A DNA stretch of 64,000 nucleotides from Cyanobacteria bacterium FACHB-DQ100 (lineage in GTDB: Bacteria > Cyanobacteriota > Cyanobacteriia > Leptolyngbyales > Leptolyngbyaceae), in contig JACJNW010000032.1 in assembly GCA_014695195.1 (NCBI GenBank), positions 62,001 through 126,000 of the forward strand. The letters run 5' to 3'. Below the pieces are notes generated by a model. It was not told where the DNA came from, did not search any database, and saw only the letters and a program-made list of their open reading frames with translations. Positions 52,756 to 62,462 of the stretch are shown here, one piece after another. The position numbers and the translations under genes are program-made. Within the stretch, counting starts at the first letter, position 1. Each line of letters begins with the position of its first letter.

Positions 52756-52899
52756 GGGCGTTTTAGCCTACGATTAGCCGCAAGTGGAACAATCTTTTAC
52801 ACCAATAGCAGCGCCATTTACACAATCTCACCACACGGAACTCGGACGCAGATTTTGACTGACACTGGGATTGAAAGCGTTGTAATTTTGGATCAATAG
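52756..52899 (+). pseudogene. Possible C-terminal gene remnant, unrecognised
   Basis: After a TGA at 52753 the frame reads LAASGTIFYTNSSAIYTISP, then GTRTQILTDTGIESVVILDQ, to TAG at 52897-52899. It has no start. The steady alternation of hydrophobic and polar residues suggests the end of a real protein, possibly beta-propeller-like. I cannot name it and it may be chance. Confidence 0.28.
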
Positions 52900-52932
52900 A
52901 ACCCTGCTTTATTTTCGATATAAAGCAGGGTT
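52900..52932 (+). terminator. Intrinsic terminator
   Basis: A perfect 13-bp stem AACCCTGCTTTAT / ATAAAGCAGGGTT with a 7-base loop, followed by TTAAAATTTA. It would stop rightward transcripts from the protease gene and lies 8 bp from the leftward 52940 gene's end. Confidence 0.85.
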
Positions 52933-52939
52933 TTAAAAT

Positions 52940-53314
52940 TTAGCCCCAAGAATCGAGGTCGAGAGCCGCTGAACCGCCCTGCTCTAGCTGCGTCAGGATC
53001 TTGCCCAACTGCCACCAAACGAGCCACGCAGTCCCGATCGTCAGGGGCAACGACACTCCGTAGGCAAACTTGGTAGGAATCCCAAAGATTTCGACCCCTG
53101 CAGCAAGAAAGAAAAAGGCACCGCCCGCCATGCCTAGAAATGGAGTAAACAACGCCAGCCCACGCATTTTTGCCAAGCTGCGAGTCGATCTATTTTCTGA
53201 CCATTCTTTGACCGATTGTTTCAAAACTGCTTCAAATGCCAGTCCGGAGGCAATACTCGCCAGTAGTCCAGCAACGAGCAGAAGGTAGGGAGGTTGGGGA
53301 AAAAAGTATTGCAC
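52940..53314 (-). CDS. Conserved cyanobacterial membrane protein, 124 residues
   Basis: A small protein with three or four hydrophobic spans (YLLLVAGLLASIASGLAFEAV, ALFTPFLGMAGGAFFFLAAGVEIF, FAYGVSLPLTIGTAWLVWWQLGKIL). No known motif. It is transcribed alone, with the AarF gene ending 56 bp upstream on the same strand. Function unknown. Confidence 0.8.
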   Translation of the reverse strand: MQYFFPQPPYLLLVAGLLASIASGLAFEAVLKQSVKEWSENRSTRSLAKMRGLALFTPFLGMAGGAFFFLAAGVEIFGIPTKFAYGVSLPLTIGTAWLVWWQLGKILTQLEQGGSAALDLDSWG

Positions 53315-53369
53315 AGTGGATTAATAGGAATGTAAGGGCATCAGGAAGGGAGTCCTTCGTCCCCATATC

Positions 53370-55082
53370 CTACCGTTCTAACTTGACCCCCGTCAAAGAA
53401 GAGACGGTCGGGATCAGAGCGGCAGCAGGCGATAATTCTGCCAGTGCCCCGAACGCGGCAGTCAGCAGCCGAGCGGGCTTGATGTCATCTTTGACCAGTT
53501 GCCATAAGCGTTGGACTTCTTCGGTGTGGAGACGATCGTCCTCGGTCAGCGCAAGCAGCAACTGACGACGCAAGAACTGTCCTTCATTGGAAAAGAGGTA
53601 CTGTAAGCCCAGTTGAGCCGTCGGAAGAATGTCAAAATTAGAGTCCGATCGAGCGATCGCAATCATATTTTCCAACCGGTGCCACTGGAATTTGCCGTCT
53701 TTGAACAGCACTTCGATCAAGCGACGACGCAACCGGGGTGATTCACCCGTCAGTAATCGGCGTGCGACGTAAGGATAAGCAATCTCAACAATTTTAAAGT
53801 TGGGATTGAGGGTGAGAGCTAAGCCTTCCTGAGTAACGAGCGATCGAATGATCAGCGCAAATTTTGCGGGCACTCGGAAGGGATATTCATACATCAACTC
53901 ACTGAAGCGATCAGTAATCGTTTTGAAGTTGAAGTTTTCGACGCTTTCACCCATTATGTCGCCCAGAACCGATTCGATCGCAGGAACGATCGGGTAAATA
54001 TCGGTGCCGGGTGCGAGAAAACCCAGCTTAACGAAGTCTTGTGCGAGATCAACGTAATCTTTGTTGATTAAGTGAACAACGGCATCGACTAGCGTTTCTT
54101 TTGCTTCTTCTTCAAGCTGATCCATCATGCCGAAGTCGATATACGCCATTTGCCCGCCGGATGGGGCTGGCAGAGCGAACAGGTTTCCAGGGTGCGGATC
54201 AGCGTGGAAGAAGCCGAACTCTAAAAGCTGACGTAACCCAGAGGTGACACCGATGCGAATGATCGCGTTTGGATCGCCCCCAACGGCACGAATGCTATCG
54301 ACATCCGTTAGCTTGTAACCTGTAATCCACTCCAACACGAGAACGTGCTCAGACGTATAGCGCCAGTAGATTGAGGGCACTTTCACAGAAGGATCGTTGC
54401 GAAAATTTGTAGCGAATTTCTCGGCGTTGCGTCCTTCGTTGAGATAGTCGATTTCTTCAAACAGCTTGGAGCCGAACTCATCCACAATTAGAGTGAGATC
54501 GTGTCCTAAGTTCAACGGTAGCCAGGGAGCCATCCAACTCGCAGCCCAGCGCATCAGGTAGAGGTCGAGTGTCAGGGTTGGGAGAAGGTTCGGGCGTTGA
54601 ACTTTGACTGCGACTTCTTCACCTGTCTTGAGTTTGGCGCGATAAACCTGACCGAGTGATGCAGCAGCGATCGGGCTTGGCGTAATTTCCGCAAAAATTT
54701 CATCGACATCAGCATCAAGCTCGGTTTCAATAATGCGAAACGCGATGTCAGTCGAGAATGGGGGCAACTGATCTTGCAGCTTGGTCAGTTCGTCCAAGAA
54801 GTCGCGGCGAATTAGATCAGGACGGGTCGAAAGCGCTTGCCCAACTTTGATGAAGGTGGGGCCTAGTGTCGTCAGAATTTGACGGAGTTGGGCGGCGCGT
54901 TTGAATCTGTTACGTTCTACGACTCTGCGCCAGTCGTCAAACTTCAAGCCTAGAACAAACCCGATGAACAGGGCGGTCACTCGAAGCGCTCTCCAGATGA
55001 ATAGCCAAGGACGCAAGCGGTAATAGTTTGCGATCGCGTTTGAGTCGTAACGTTTAAGTTGAAAAAGCGGAGTACGAGCCAC
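53370..55082 (-). CDS. AarF/UbiB/ABC1K kinase-like protein
   Basis: About 570 residues. Motifs of the ABC1K family are ILTTLGPTFIKVGQALSTRPDLI (KxGQ), SPIAAASLGQVYRAKLKTGEEVAVKVQRPN (Ala-rich loop), and HADPHPGNLFALP with IDFGMMDQL as the metal-binding DFG-equivalent. These atypical kinases act in quinone metabolism or thylakoid lipid homeostasis. The start is unclear: GTG 55082 has GAGG at usable distance, while a TTG at 55118 extends it 12 residues. Confidence 0.92.
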   Translation of the reverse strand: MARTPLFQLKRYDSNAIANYYRLRPWLFIWRALRVTALFIGFVLGLKFDDWRRVVERNRFKRAAQLRQILTTLGPTFIKVGQALSTRPDLIRRDFLDELTKLQDQLPPFSTDIAFRIIETELDADVDEIFAEITPSPIAAASLGQVYRAKLKTGEEVAVKVQRPNLLPTLTLDLYLMRWAASWMAPWLPLNLGHDLTLIVDEFGSKLFEEIDYLNEGRNAEKFATNFRNDPSVKVPSIYWRYTSEHVLVLEWITGYKLTDVDSIRAVGGDPNAIIRIGVTSGLRQLLEFGFFHADPHPGNLFALPAPSGGQMAYIDFGMMDQLEEEAKETLVDAVVHLINKDYVDLAQDFVKLGFLAPGTDIYPIVPAIESVLGDIMGESVENFNFKTITDRFSELMYEYPFRVPAKFALIIRSLVTQEGLALTLNPNFKIVEIAYPYVARRLLTGESPRLRRRLIEVLFKDGKFQWHRLENMIAIARSDSNFDILPTAQLGLQYLFSNEGQFLRRQLLLALTEDDRLHTEEVQRLWQLVKDDIKPARLLTAAFGALAELSPAAALIPTVSSLTGVKLER

Positions 55083-55294
55083 GATATTATCTGCCTCTTT
55101 GTCGATCGATGGTCGCAATCATCCGCAGCGATGCCCTCGTCGTTTTTCCACTTCTAATTTAGTCACTGGTCATTCAGTAACTGGAAGTGTCGGGACTATC
55201 CCGCCGTCTCACCGCTCTGTGATGATTACTATTCGTTATGTTTCATCTCATTCTAGTATATAAAACTACAACTTTTCAGCATGAAAATCCAGCC

Positions 55295-55345
55295 GCTTTT
55301 ATCTACCGAAAGCGTGATTTTATCAGGCTTTCAGCAGATAAAAGC
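55295..55345. other. Long hairpin downstream of the DegT gene
   Basis: GCTTTTATCT at 55295 pairs with AGATAAAAGC ending 55345, and inside it GAAAGC pairs with GCTTTC, giving a 16-bp interrupted stem. It lies 20 bp beyond the stop of the leftward DegT gene. There is no clear T-run, so it may protect or end the transcript. Confidence 0.6.
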
Positions 55346-55364
55346 AGTCTAGAACTGAAGCTTT

Positions 55365-56495
55365 TTAACCCAAACAATCTTTCAAACTGTAAACAACTTG
55401 GTTCTGCTGTTCGTGCGAGAGTTCGGGGAACATAGGCAGCGACAGGACTTGATTAGCGGCACGATCGCTTTCCGGGAGTTGTCCTGGTTGATAGCCCAGC
55501 GACTTGTAAACAGGCTGCAAGTGCAAGGGAAGCGGGTAATAAATCATCGTGTTCACGCCCTTGGCTTGCAGATCGTTCTTGAGCTTGTCGCGGTAGCTTT
55601 GCTGCACGGAGTGCTCGTGCTCAACCCGGATCGTGTATTGATTCCAAACGCTTAAGCCCCCCTCAAGCGACTGAGGCGCAGTAATTCCAGGAATGGGGCC
55701 AAGCAGAGAATGATAGCGATCGGCGATGGCTTGACGCTGTTGGTTCCAGCGATCGAGATAGCGAAGTTTGATTTGCAAGATTACCGCTTGAACCGCATCG
55801 AGGCGACTATTTACGCCTAATTCTTCGTGATAGTAGCCGCTATAGCGTCCGTGGTCGCGCAGCATTTTCAATTTCGCTGCAAGCTTTGGATCATTAGTCG
55901 TGATTGCGCCACCATCACCGCAGGCACCGAGATTTTTGGTTGGATAAAAGCTAAAACAGCCGATTTGACCAATGCTACCGACTCGTTTTCCTGCCCATTC
56001 CGCCCCGGTTGCTTGGGCACAGTCTTCGATTACAAACAAGTTGTGAGCGTTGGCGATCGCCATTAATCCCGTCATATCAACCGGCTGACCGAACAGATGC
56101 ACCGGAACGATCGCTTTCGTTTTTGCGGTGATAGCGGATTCGATTTGATCGAGGTCGAGGTTAAAGGTATTCGGATCAATGTCGATAAACACTGGAGTGG
56201 CACCGACTGCGCTAATCGTTTCTGCGGTGGCGATAAAGGTAAAGGGAGAGGTAATCACTTCATCGCCTGCGCCAATGCCAAGCGCTCGAAAGGCGAGAAA
56301 TAGTGCATCCGTGCCAGAGTTACAGGCGATCGCAATTTCAGAACCAATGTATTGGGCAAACTGAGTTTCAAACTTCTCGATCGCGGCTCCGCCAATGTAT
56401 CGACCGGATGCCAGCACTTCTAAAACAGCCTGATTAATCTCTGCACCAATGGATTTGAATTGCTCGGACAGATCAAACGGGGGAATTGTATTCAC
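55365..56495 (-). CDS. DegT/DnrJ/EryC1/StrS family sugar aminotransferase
   Basis: About 376 residues, a PLP-dependent aminotransferase of nucleotide-sugar metabolism. Motifs are ASGRYIGGAAIEKFE, CNSGTDALFLAFRALGIGAGDEVITSPFTF, VIEDCAQATGAEW and the PLP Lys in FSFYPTKNLGACGDGG. It makes an amino sugar for cell-surface polysaccharide. The conserved protein begins NTIPPFDLSEQ, so GTG 56495 is a reasonable start; ATG 56564 would add 23 residues. Divergent from fetB. Confidence 0.93.
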   Translation of the reverse strand: MNTIPPFDLSEQFKSIGAEINQAVLEVLASGRYIGGAAIEKFETQFAQYIGSEIAIACNSGTDALFLAFRALGIGAGDEVITSPFTFIATAETISAVGATPVFIDIDPNTFNLDLDQIESAITAKTKAIVPVHLFGQPVDMTGLMAIANAHNLFVIEDCAQATGAEWAGKRVGSIGQIGCFSFYPTKNLGACGDGGAITTNDPKLAAKLKMLRDHGRYSGYYHEELGVNSRLDAVQAVILQIKLRYLDRWNQQRQAIADRYHSLLGPIPGITAPQSLEGGLSVWNQYTIRVEHEHSVQQSYRDKLKNDLQAKGVNTMIYYPLPLHLQPVYKSLGYQPGQLPESDRAANQVLSLPMFPELSHEQQNQVVYSLKDCLG

Positions 56496-56607
56496 TCGGT
56501 TGTACCACGCACCTGTAATGATTGGTCTTATTCTTAGACCGGGAAGGTTTGAGATTGGTTTCATCAAATCTTGAATCTAAAGATATCAGGCAAGGGAAAT
56601 TCAATCA

Positions 56608-57372
56608 ATGAATTTGGCGATTCAGGCAGTTTGGGCGATCGGATTAATTTTGGCGGCGTTTGCGCTTTCTTCGTGGCAACGGTTGGGGTTAGAAGGCAGC
56701 TTAATTCTGGCGGCGGGACGTGCAGTAATTCAATTAGCAGTGGTCGGCTATGTTTTAGCGGTTGTCTTTGCGCCGCCTCAGAGTCCAGTTTTAATTGTGT
56801 TTGTGTTGGTGGTATTGCTGATTGTCAGCGCGATCGTCACTCGAAATCGGATTAGCCAAAAGTTACCGATTCTACCTTGGATTATTGGGTCGTTTTTGAT
56901 GACTACGATTGTCACTGTTGCGTATGTTCAAGCGATCGTGGTGCAGCCACAAACCTGGTATGAACCGAGGTTTTTGATTCCGTTGGGAGCGATCGTTCTT
57001 TCTCAGGCGATGAATGCCGCAACGATTTCAGGGGAGCGGTTTTTTACGGCGTTAAATTCTCATACGTTAGAAATTGAAACGCATTTGAGTCTAGGGGCGA
57101 CTCCGCAACAGGCGATCGCGCACTATCGCAAAGAGGCAATTCGGGCGGGAGTGTTGCCTGTGATTAATACAATGTCGATCGTGGGATTGGCAACCCTGCC
57201 AGAACTGTTAAGCGGTCAGCTTTTGGGGGGTGCAGATCCGATTCAGGCAACAGCAGTTCAAATTGTTGTGCTGTTTATGGTGGCATTTGCGACGGTGTTG
57301 GTAACGCTACTGGTTGTTCATGGAATTGGGCGACAATTTTTTAACACTCAGGCACAGTTAATCCGATGGTGA
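56608..57372 (+). CDS. fetB: FetB-like (UPF0014) ABC transporter permease
   Basis: A 254-residue permease with about seven spans and the UPF0014 pattern: LEGSLILAAGRAVIQLAVVGYVLA, IVTRNRISQK, LIPLGAIVLSQAMNAATIS, then EAIRAGVLPVINTMSIVGLATLPELLSGQLLGGADP. In E. coli FetAB exports iron. The ATPase FetA is not adjacent, so its partner must be elsewhere. The KaiB-like gene follows 55 bp after. Confidence 0.9.
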   Translation: MNLAIQAVWAIGLILAAFALSSWQRLGLEGSLILAAGRAVIQLAVVGYVLAVVFAPPQSPVLIVFVLVVLLIVSAIVTRNRISQKLPILPWIIGSFLMTTIVTVAYVQAIVVQPQTWYEPRFLIPLGAIVLSQAMNAATISGERFFTALNSHTLEIETHLSLGATPQQAIAHYRKEAIRAGVLPVINTMSIVGLATLPELLSGQLLGGADPIQATAVQIVVLFMVAFATVLVTLLVVHGIGRQFFNTQAQLIRW

Positions 57373-57426
57373 TTTGCTCCGATCAGCGATAGACTGAGGG
57401 CAATCTCTTCGATCGAGTGATTAACC

Positions 57427-58176
57427 TTGACTTCTCAGTTTTACCGATCGATTCCCGCATTTTTCAAAGGCATCGCTCTCTTTACGCCAGGAGGGGATCT
57501 AATCTACTGCATTGATCCTGACAAAAAGGGGCGATGGCACTTAAATTTGTGTTCTGCAATTCAAGATGCGCTAGAACTTCCTGAACCGCCGCATTTCCTC
57601 GTGCCTTGCTATACAGCAACGCTCGATCGCTGGTTTGATGCGAGAGCGCAGCAGGTTCGGGTGTTCGCAGAAACCTATCCGCCTGTGTTTCGCTATCGAT
57701 CGTTGTTAAATCGGGTGTTTGAAGCGGGTGATTTAGTTTGGCAGATTGCGCCGTCGCAAGAAATTTGCGATCCAATGATTCTAGAAAACTATCGTTCTCA
57801 ATTTCCGCAGCTTTGGGAGAATCACGATTTAGTCATGCGCTATGAGCCAGTTCCGCCGCCTCAATCTGCTGCGCCTGTCTCTCCCTATCCACAAGGCTAT
57901 GTGTTGCGATTGTTCGTATCGGGCTACAGTGCTGCAACAGCAAGAATTTTACAGAACTTACACGCGCTTCTAGAACAATCGCTTGATAGCCCATATACGC
58001 TAAAAGTGATTGATATTTTCAAGCATCCAGAGCAAGCAGAATCCGATCAGATTTCGGCAACGCCTACACTAATAAAAGTGTATCCGCGTCCGGTACGTCG
58101 AATTGTGGGAAATTTGGACGATGCCGATCGCGTTTTACGCTTGCTAGGCGCACTGGATGAAGGACGGCAAGAATGA
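57427..58176 (+). CDS. KaiB-like protein with N-terminal extension
   Basis: A 249-residue protein. The C-terminal 90 residues (about 158-245) are a KaiB domain: [59 protein letters not shown]. The first 150 residues are a cyanobacterial extension with [30 protein letters not shown] and no known function. It is not the core clock KaiB (about 100 residues), but it might bind KaiC-type ATPases or act in redox. TTG start. It overlaps cofH by 4 bases. Confidence 0.87.
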   Translation: MTSQFYRSIPAFFKGIALFTPGGDLIYCIDPDKKGRWHLNLCSAIQDALELPEPPHFLVPCYTATLDRWFDARAQQVRVFAETYPPVFRYRSLLNRVFEAGDLVWQIAPSQEICDPMILENYRSQFPQLWENHDLVMRYEPVPPPQSAAPVSPYPQGYVLRLFVSGYSAATARILQNLHALLEQSLDSPYTLKVIDIFKHPEQAESDQISATPTLIKVYPRPVRRIVGNLDDADRVLRLLGALDEGRQE

Positions 58177-59309
58177 TTGACGCAATTTTAGAGAAAGCAC
58201 TCTCAGGAATTGATTTATCTCCCGCAGAAGGGGTGAGGCTACTGCAAGCAAAGTCCGAAGAGATTGAGCAGATTCGGCAGGTGAGCGATCGATTACGGCA
58301 TCAACAATCGGGCGACACTGTTACTTATGTGATCAATCGCAACATCAACTACACCAATATCTGTGAGCAACACTGTAGTTTTTGTGCGTTTCGCAGAGAT
58401 GAGGGTGATGAAGGGGCTTACTGGTTAGATTGGTCGCAGATTTTAGAGAAAGCGACAGATGCGGTAAGACGCGGTGCGACTGAGATTTGTATGCAGGGTG
58501 GATTAAATCTGACTGCAAAGATTAACGATAGTTCACTACGGTACTATCAAAACCTAGTCAATACAATTAAATCCGAGTTTCCGCAGCTACATCTTCATGC
58601 GTTTTCACCGCAGGAAGTCCAGTTTATTGCGCGAGAGGATCATTTAACCTTTGCGGAAGTAATTGCAGCATTGAGAGATGCAGGGGTGGATTCGATGCCC
58701 GGAACGGCTGCGGAAGTGTTGGATGACCAGGTTCGCAAGGTTCTATGTCCTGAGAAGATTGATGCTGAAACCTGGATTGAGATTGTTCGGACAACACACG
58801 AACAGGGTGTTCCAACAACCAGCACAATGCTATCTGGACATATTGAAACACCAGAACAGCAGATTCAGCATCTCGAAAAGCTCCGATCGCTCCAACAATC
58901 GGCGCAACGATCGGGTTACACCGGAATCACAGAATTCATTTTGCTCCCATTTGTCGGGCAGGAAGCTCCGAAACCTCTGCGTCGTCGCGTTGGGCGCGAT
59001 CAGCCTGTGTTATCTGATGCGTTATTGTTAACGGCTGTAGCTCGAATTTACCTGGGCAATTGGATTCCGAATCATCAACCGAGTTGGGTGAAATTAGGAC
59101 TCTCTGGAGCGGTGGAAGCCTTGAACTGGGGCTGTAATGACATTGGCGGAACCTTGATGGAAGAACACATCACCACAATGGCGGGCGCGATCGGCGGAAC
59201 CTGCATGGAAGTAGAAACTTTGCAAAGCGCGATCGCGTCTCTCGATCGACCTTATCAACAGAGAGATACACTGTATCGACCGATCGCGCTCTATCGTTCT
59301 GTTGTTTAA
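58173..59309 (+). CDS. cofH: CofH, FO synthase subunit 2 (radical SAM)
   Basis: A 378-residue radical SAM enzyme that, with CofG, makes the deazaflavin FO. The cluster motif [10 protein letters not shown] has C-x3-C-x2-C (about residues 64-71), followed by [11 protein letters not shown] and the C-terminal CofH signature GIVPGxAAEVL-like segment [20 protein letters not shown] serves as antenna chromophore of cyanobacterial DNA photolyase. It starts inside the stop of the KaiB-like gene (ATGA), so the two are tightly coupled. cofG is not in the window. Confidence 0.95.
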   Translation: MIDAILEKALSGIDLSPAEGVRLLQAKSEEIEQIRQVSDRLRHQQSGDTVTYVINRNINYTNICEQHCSFCAFRRDEGDEGAYWLDWSQILEKATDAVRRGATEICMQGGLNLTAKINDSSLRYYQNLVNTIKSEFPQLHLHAFSPQEVQFIAREDHLTFAEVIAALRDAGVDSMPGTAAEVLDDQVRKVLCPEKIDAETWIEIVRTTHEQGVPTTSTMLSGHIETPEQQIQHLEKLRSLQQSAQRSGYTGITEFILLPFVGQEAPKPLRRRVGRDQPVLSDALLLTAVARIYLGNWIPNHQPSWVKLGLSGAVEALNWGCNDIGGTLMEEHITTMAGAIGGTCMEVETLQSAIASLDRPYQQRDTLYRPIALYRSVV

Positions 59310-59419
59310 GTCTGCCCCGCTAATTCTCAGCGCTGCGGGAAAGTCGATCGCAAATTCGTCACAGATTTCAAAGACTTTGCTAAAGTGTCTACGGCACTCC
59401 ACTCACCCTGTTGCTTCTC

Positions 59420-61117
59420 ATGAACGCCCCCACTAAACCCCGCCCTCCAAAGCAAAAACTTCCCTTACCTGTGACTCTCGGTGCGGCGACTGCTCTCGTT
59501 GCCGGGGGTACGATCGCTTACTTCTCTTTGACCCGTCAACAGCAGCTTAGCGTCATGCCAGTCGGAGCAAATGCCATTCCGCAAGATGCTTTGATGGTGG
59601 TGTCAGTTTCGACTGATCCGGGCAAGTGGCAGCAGCTTCGAGAATTTGGGACACCGCGATCGCAAGCCGGATTCGATCAAAGTTTGGCGCAGTTTCGCGA
59701 TCGCTTCCTTAGAAGTCGGGGTTTAGAGTATGAGCGCGATATTCAACCCTGGATTGGTAAAGAAGTGACAATGGCATTTCTGCCGCCTCAAGCGGGGGTG
59801 AGTGTTCCCCCGCCCGGACAAAGCGCAACGCCGCCGACGCAGCAACCTACCGTGATGGTGTTACCGATCGCCGATGCGCTGAAAGCTAAGGAAGTGTTGG
59901 AGCAATCTCCAGCAACCAAGGGCGGAACCTGGAAAGAGCGAGATTACAAAGGCGTAAAGATTCGCGAATCCCAAGATACAGCGGGACAAAGTGCTTCGAT
60001 CGCTGTTCTAGATACCACTCAAATTCTCGTTGCCAACAATCCAACTGCGATCGATCGAGCGATCGATACGGTGAAAGGTGGCGCATCACTAACACAAACG
60101 CCCGGATATGGAGATGCGCTCACGCAGATTAAATCGGATGATGCAATGGCGCGATTATACGTGAACATTCCTGCTGCCGCAAATATATCTGCTACCACCT
60201 CAGGTCGAGCAGTACCACCGCAAACACTCGCACAACTGCAACAAAATCAGGGATTAGCGGCAACTGCAACCCTTGCAAATGATGGAATTCAATTCAAAAG
60301 TATCTCCTGGTTAAAACCAGATAGCCAACGCAAGTTTGATACCAGTAATAACGCAAAATCGATACCAACGCGATTACCCGGAGACACGCTAATGATGGCA
60401 TCTGGTGGTGATTTGAAGCAGTTCTGGCAAGACTACTCGCAGGGCGTTTCTGCAAATCCGATTCAGCTTGTGAATCCAGAAGCACTGAAGCAAGGCATGC
60501 GATCGACCGTCGGACTTGATTTAGAGAAAGACTTGCTCGACTGGATGCAAGGGGAGTATTCGTTAGGCTTACTGCCTGCACCCCAAGGTGCGCCTGGTAA
60601 CTTTCCGGCAAGTTTGGTGCTGATGGTGCAGGCAAGCGATCGACGCGCCGCAGAAGAAACACTGAAAAAACTTGATGGCGTAATGGCAAACAAATACGCT
60701 TTCAGAGTGGAAGAGTCGAAAATTGAAGGACAGTCTGTGGTGAATTGGTCGTTGCCTGCTGCGAACGTCAACGTGACTCGCGGTTGGCTCGATGGAAATA
60801 TCGCTTTTCTCTCGCTCGGTGCGCCTGTGGCAGGCTCCTTTTTACCAAAGCCAGCGACCACACTGGCAGAAAATGAGCTATTCCGCAAAAGCACACAATC
60901 TGAACTGAATCCCCGCAATGGTCATTTCTTCGTCGATATGGATCGGGTGCTGAAGCTTCAGAACTTCCCACTGCTTCAGATTCCCGCCGCAAATCGAGCT
61001 GCATTGGAGGCAATGCAATCGATCGGGGTCACTACTGCGATTACAAGCGATCGCACCTCTCGCCATGATGTGTTCGTGTCTTTGCGGAAAGGCAATAAGC
61101 CGGGAGCATTACCCTAA
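59420..61117 (+). CDS. DUF3352 protein with N-terminal membrane anchor
   Basis: A 565-residue protein. One membrane span near the N-terminus (about 16-37, LPVTLGAATALVAGGTIAYFSL) anchors a large extracytoplasmic region with the DUF3352 pattern (IPQDALMVVSVSTDPGKW, YERDIQPWIGKEVTMAFLPP, GYGDALTQIKSDDAMARLYVN). The family is conserved in cyanobacteria, with no assigned function. ATG 59420 is the likely start. Its last 9 bases overlap the end of nth on the other strand. Confidence 0.9.
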   Translation: MNAPTKPRPPKQKLPLPVTLGAATALVAGGTIAYFSLTRQQQLSVMPVGANAIPQDALMVVSVSTDPGKWQQLREFGTPRSQAGFDQSLAQFRDRFLRSRGLEYERDIQPWIGKEVTMAFLPPQAGVSVPPPGQSATPPTQQPTVMVLPIADALKAKEVLEQSPATKGGTWKERDYKGVKIRESQDTAGQSASIAVLDTTQILVANNPTAIDRAIDTVKGGASLTQTPGYGDALTQIKSDDAMARLYVNIPAAANISATTSGRAVPPQTLAQLQQNQGLAATATLANDGIQFKSISWLKPDSQRKFDTSNNAKSIPTRLPGDTLMMASGGDLKQFWQDYSQGVSANPIQLVNPEALKQGMRSTVGLDLEKDLLDWMQGEYSLGLLPAPQGAPGNFPASLVLMVQASDRRAAEETLKKLDGVMANKYAFRVEESKIEGQSVVNWSLPAANVNVTRGWLDGNIAFLSLGAPVAGSFLPKPATTLAENELFRKSTQSELNPRNGHFFVDMDRVLKLQNFPLLQIPAANRAALEAMQSIGVTTAITSDRTSRHDVFVSLRKGNKPGALP

Positions 61118-61819
61118 ACGGGATTGACCGTAGGGACAGAGCGAAAGAACTACACAGCGATCGCACTGGGGACTGCGGTAAAAACAACAGCGCTGTCCAT
61201 GTAGCATGAGAACTTCGTGGTTATCGTACACCTGTTGGGCTGTCCAACCTGCGGGCAATTGTGCTTCTAGCAAGTCGTGAGCTGGGGCAACCGCGACCGT
61301 TTCGGGAATTAAACCGAGTCGAATTGCTACGCGGTGATGATGACTATCCACAGGTAAGGCGCGTCGCCGGAGATTGCTGAAGGCGAGAACTGCCGCGCTG
61401 GTTTTACGCCCGATGCCCGGAAAAGATTCCAGCCAGTTTCGAGCTTCTTCGACGCTGAGATCGGCGAGAAACTCGATCGACAATTCGCCGCGCTGGACAG
61501 TGATTTGCTGCAAAATTTGTTTGAGCCGCAGTGCTTTTTGATCTGCCCAAGTGCAAGGTGCGATCGCGGTTTCAATTTCTTTTTCTGGCGCGTCGCGGAC
61601 TGCCTCCCAAGTGGAGAACTTTGCTTTTAATTGTTTGAATGCCCGCGCAGAATCCGCATTTTTAGTCCGATGAGATAACAACGCTGAAACTAATTCGCTC
61701 AGCGGATCGAGATTATGAAAATACGGAATTGGACAGCCGTATTCTTGGCATAAACGATCGTGAATCTGAATCAGTTTTTGCTGAAGTTCTGGGGTGACAG
61801 AAGGGGGGCGCGATCGCAT
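61109..61819 (-). CDS. nth: Endonuclease III family DNA glycosylase
   Basis: A 236-residue HhH-GPD glycosylase. The helix-hairpin-helix with catalytic Lys is SFPGIGRKTSAAVLAF, the catalytic Asp is in LPVDSHHHRVAIRLG and the C-terminal Fe-S motif is CCFYRSPQCDRCVVLSLCP. It removes oxidised pyrimidines in base-excision repair. The sequence differs a little from classical Nth (VDSHHHRV rather than VDTHVxRV), so it may be a cyanobacterial variant. Confidence 0.92.
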   Translation of the reverse strand: MRSRPPSVTPELQQKLIQIHDRLCQEYGCPIPYFHNLDPLSELVSALLSHRTKNADSARAFKQLKAKFSTWEAVRDAPEKEIETAIAPCTWADQKALRLKQILQQITVQRGELSIEFLADLSVEEARNWLESFPGIGRKTSAAVLAFSNLRRRALPVDSHHHRVAIRLGLIPETVAVAPAHDLLEAQLPAGWTAQQVYDNHEVLMLHGQRCCFYRSPQCDRCVVLSLCPYGQSRLG

Positions 61820-61880
61820 AAAAATAGGAATAATCGTTCTGAATTGGGACTTAAATCTTCACTGGTTTTCTGAGTTTCTA

Positions 61881-62432
61881 TCACCTCAATAGTCTCGCTA
61901 CTTCAACCTCGACCTCTGGAAAAGCTAGAGGAGTAACCCTGTCATCGGTCAACACAACTTGATGCTGATACTCCCCATTTACCGCATCCCGAAAGATGTT
62001 CAACTCCCTAGTTTTTAGGTTAATCACCCAATACTCGCGAATTCCTGCTTCTGCATAGACTTTGGGCTTGATCTCTAAGTCCTTTTGCAAACTTGTATTG
62101 GAATACTCGATGATCCAGAAGATGTTCTCCGGGTAGGGGTGATGCCCAGTGATGTAGACCTCTCCGAGCGGTTCAACGATCGCTAAGTCGGGTTCGGGTT
62201 CTGAGTTGTTTGGCAGGGTAATCGGGTGTCCCTCTCGAACTTTGGCGCGACTGCCTAGACGATCGCGTAAATAATCGCCTGCATCGCTGCTTAATCCAGT
62301 ATGAGAAATTCCTTCAGGGGACATTTCTACCAGCTCTCCCTTCAATAGTTCAACCTGCACATCATCAAACACACCTGCTTCTACTGCTTGGTGATAGCGA
62401 TCAACTGTCCATTTCCAAGTCGAAATTGTCAT
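61881..62432 (-). CDS. Uma2 family protein
   Basis: A 183-residue Uma2/DUF820 member of the compact type. Motifs are VELLKGELVEMSPEGISHTGL, EPEPDLAIVEPLGEVYITGHHPYPENIFWIIEYSNTSL and KPKVYAEAGIREYWVINLKTREL. The Asp in EPEPDLAIV and Glu in IIEYSN match the putative nuclease active site. No coiled-coil tail. It is the one complete Uma2 gene in the right half of the window. Confidence 0.92.
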   Translation of the reverse strand: MTISTWKWTVDRYHQAVEAGVFDDVQVELLKGELVEMSPEGISHTGLSSDAGDYLRDRLGSRAKVREGHPITLPNNSEPEPDLAIVEPLGEVYITGHHPYPENIFWIIEYSNTSLQKDLEIKPKVYAEAGIREYWVINLKTRELNIFRDAVNGEYQHQVVLTDDRVTPLAFPEVEVEVARLLR

Positions 62433-62462
62433 ACAGATTCCCTTACTCTAAATTTCAGTGAT

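Noticed and set aside
52756-52899. The segment as a complete small gene
   Set aside because: No start codon with a ribosome-binding site is present in the open frame, so only a remnant is suggested.
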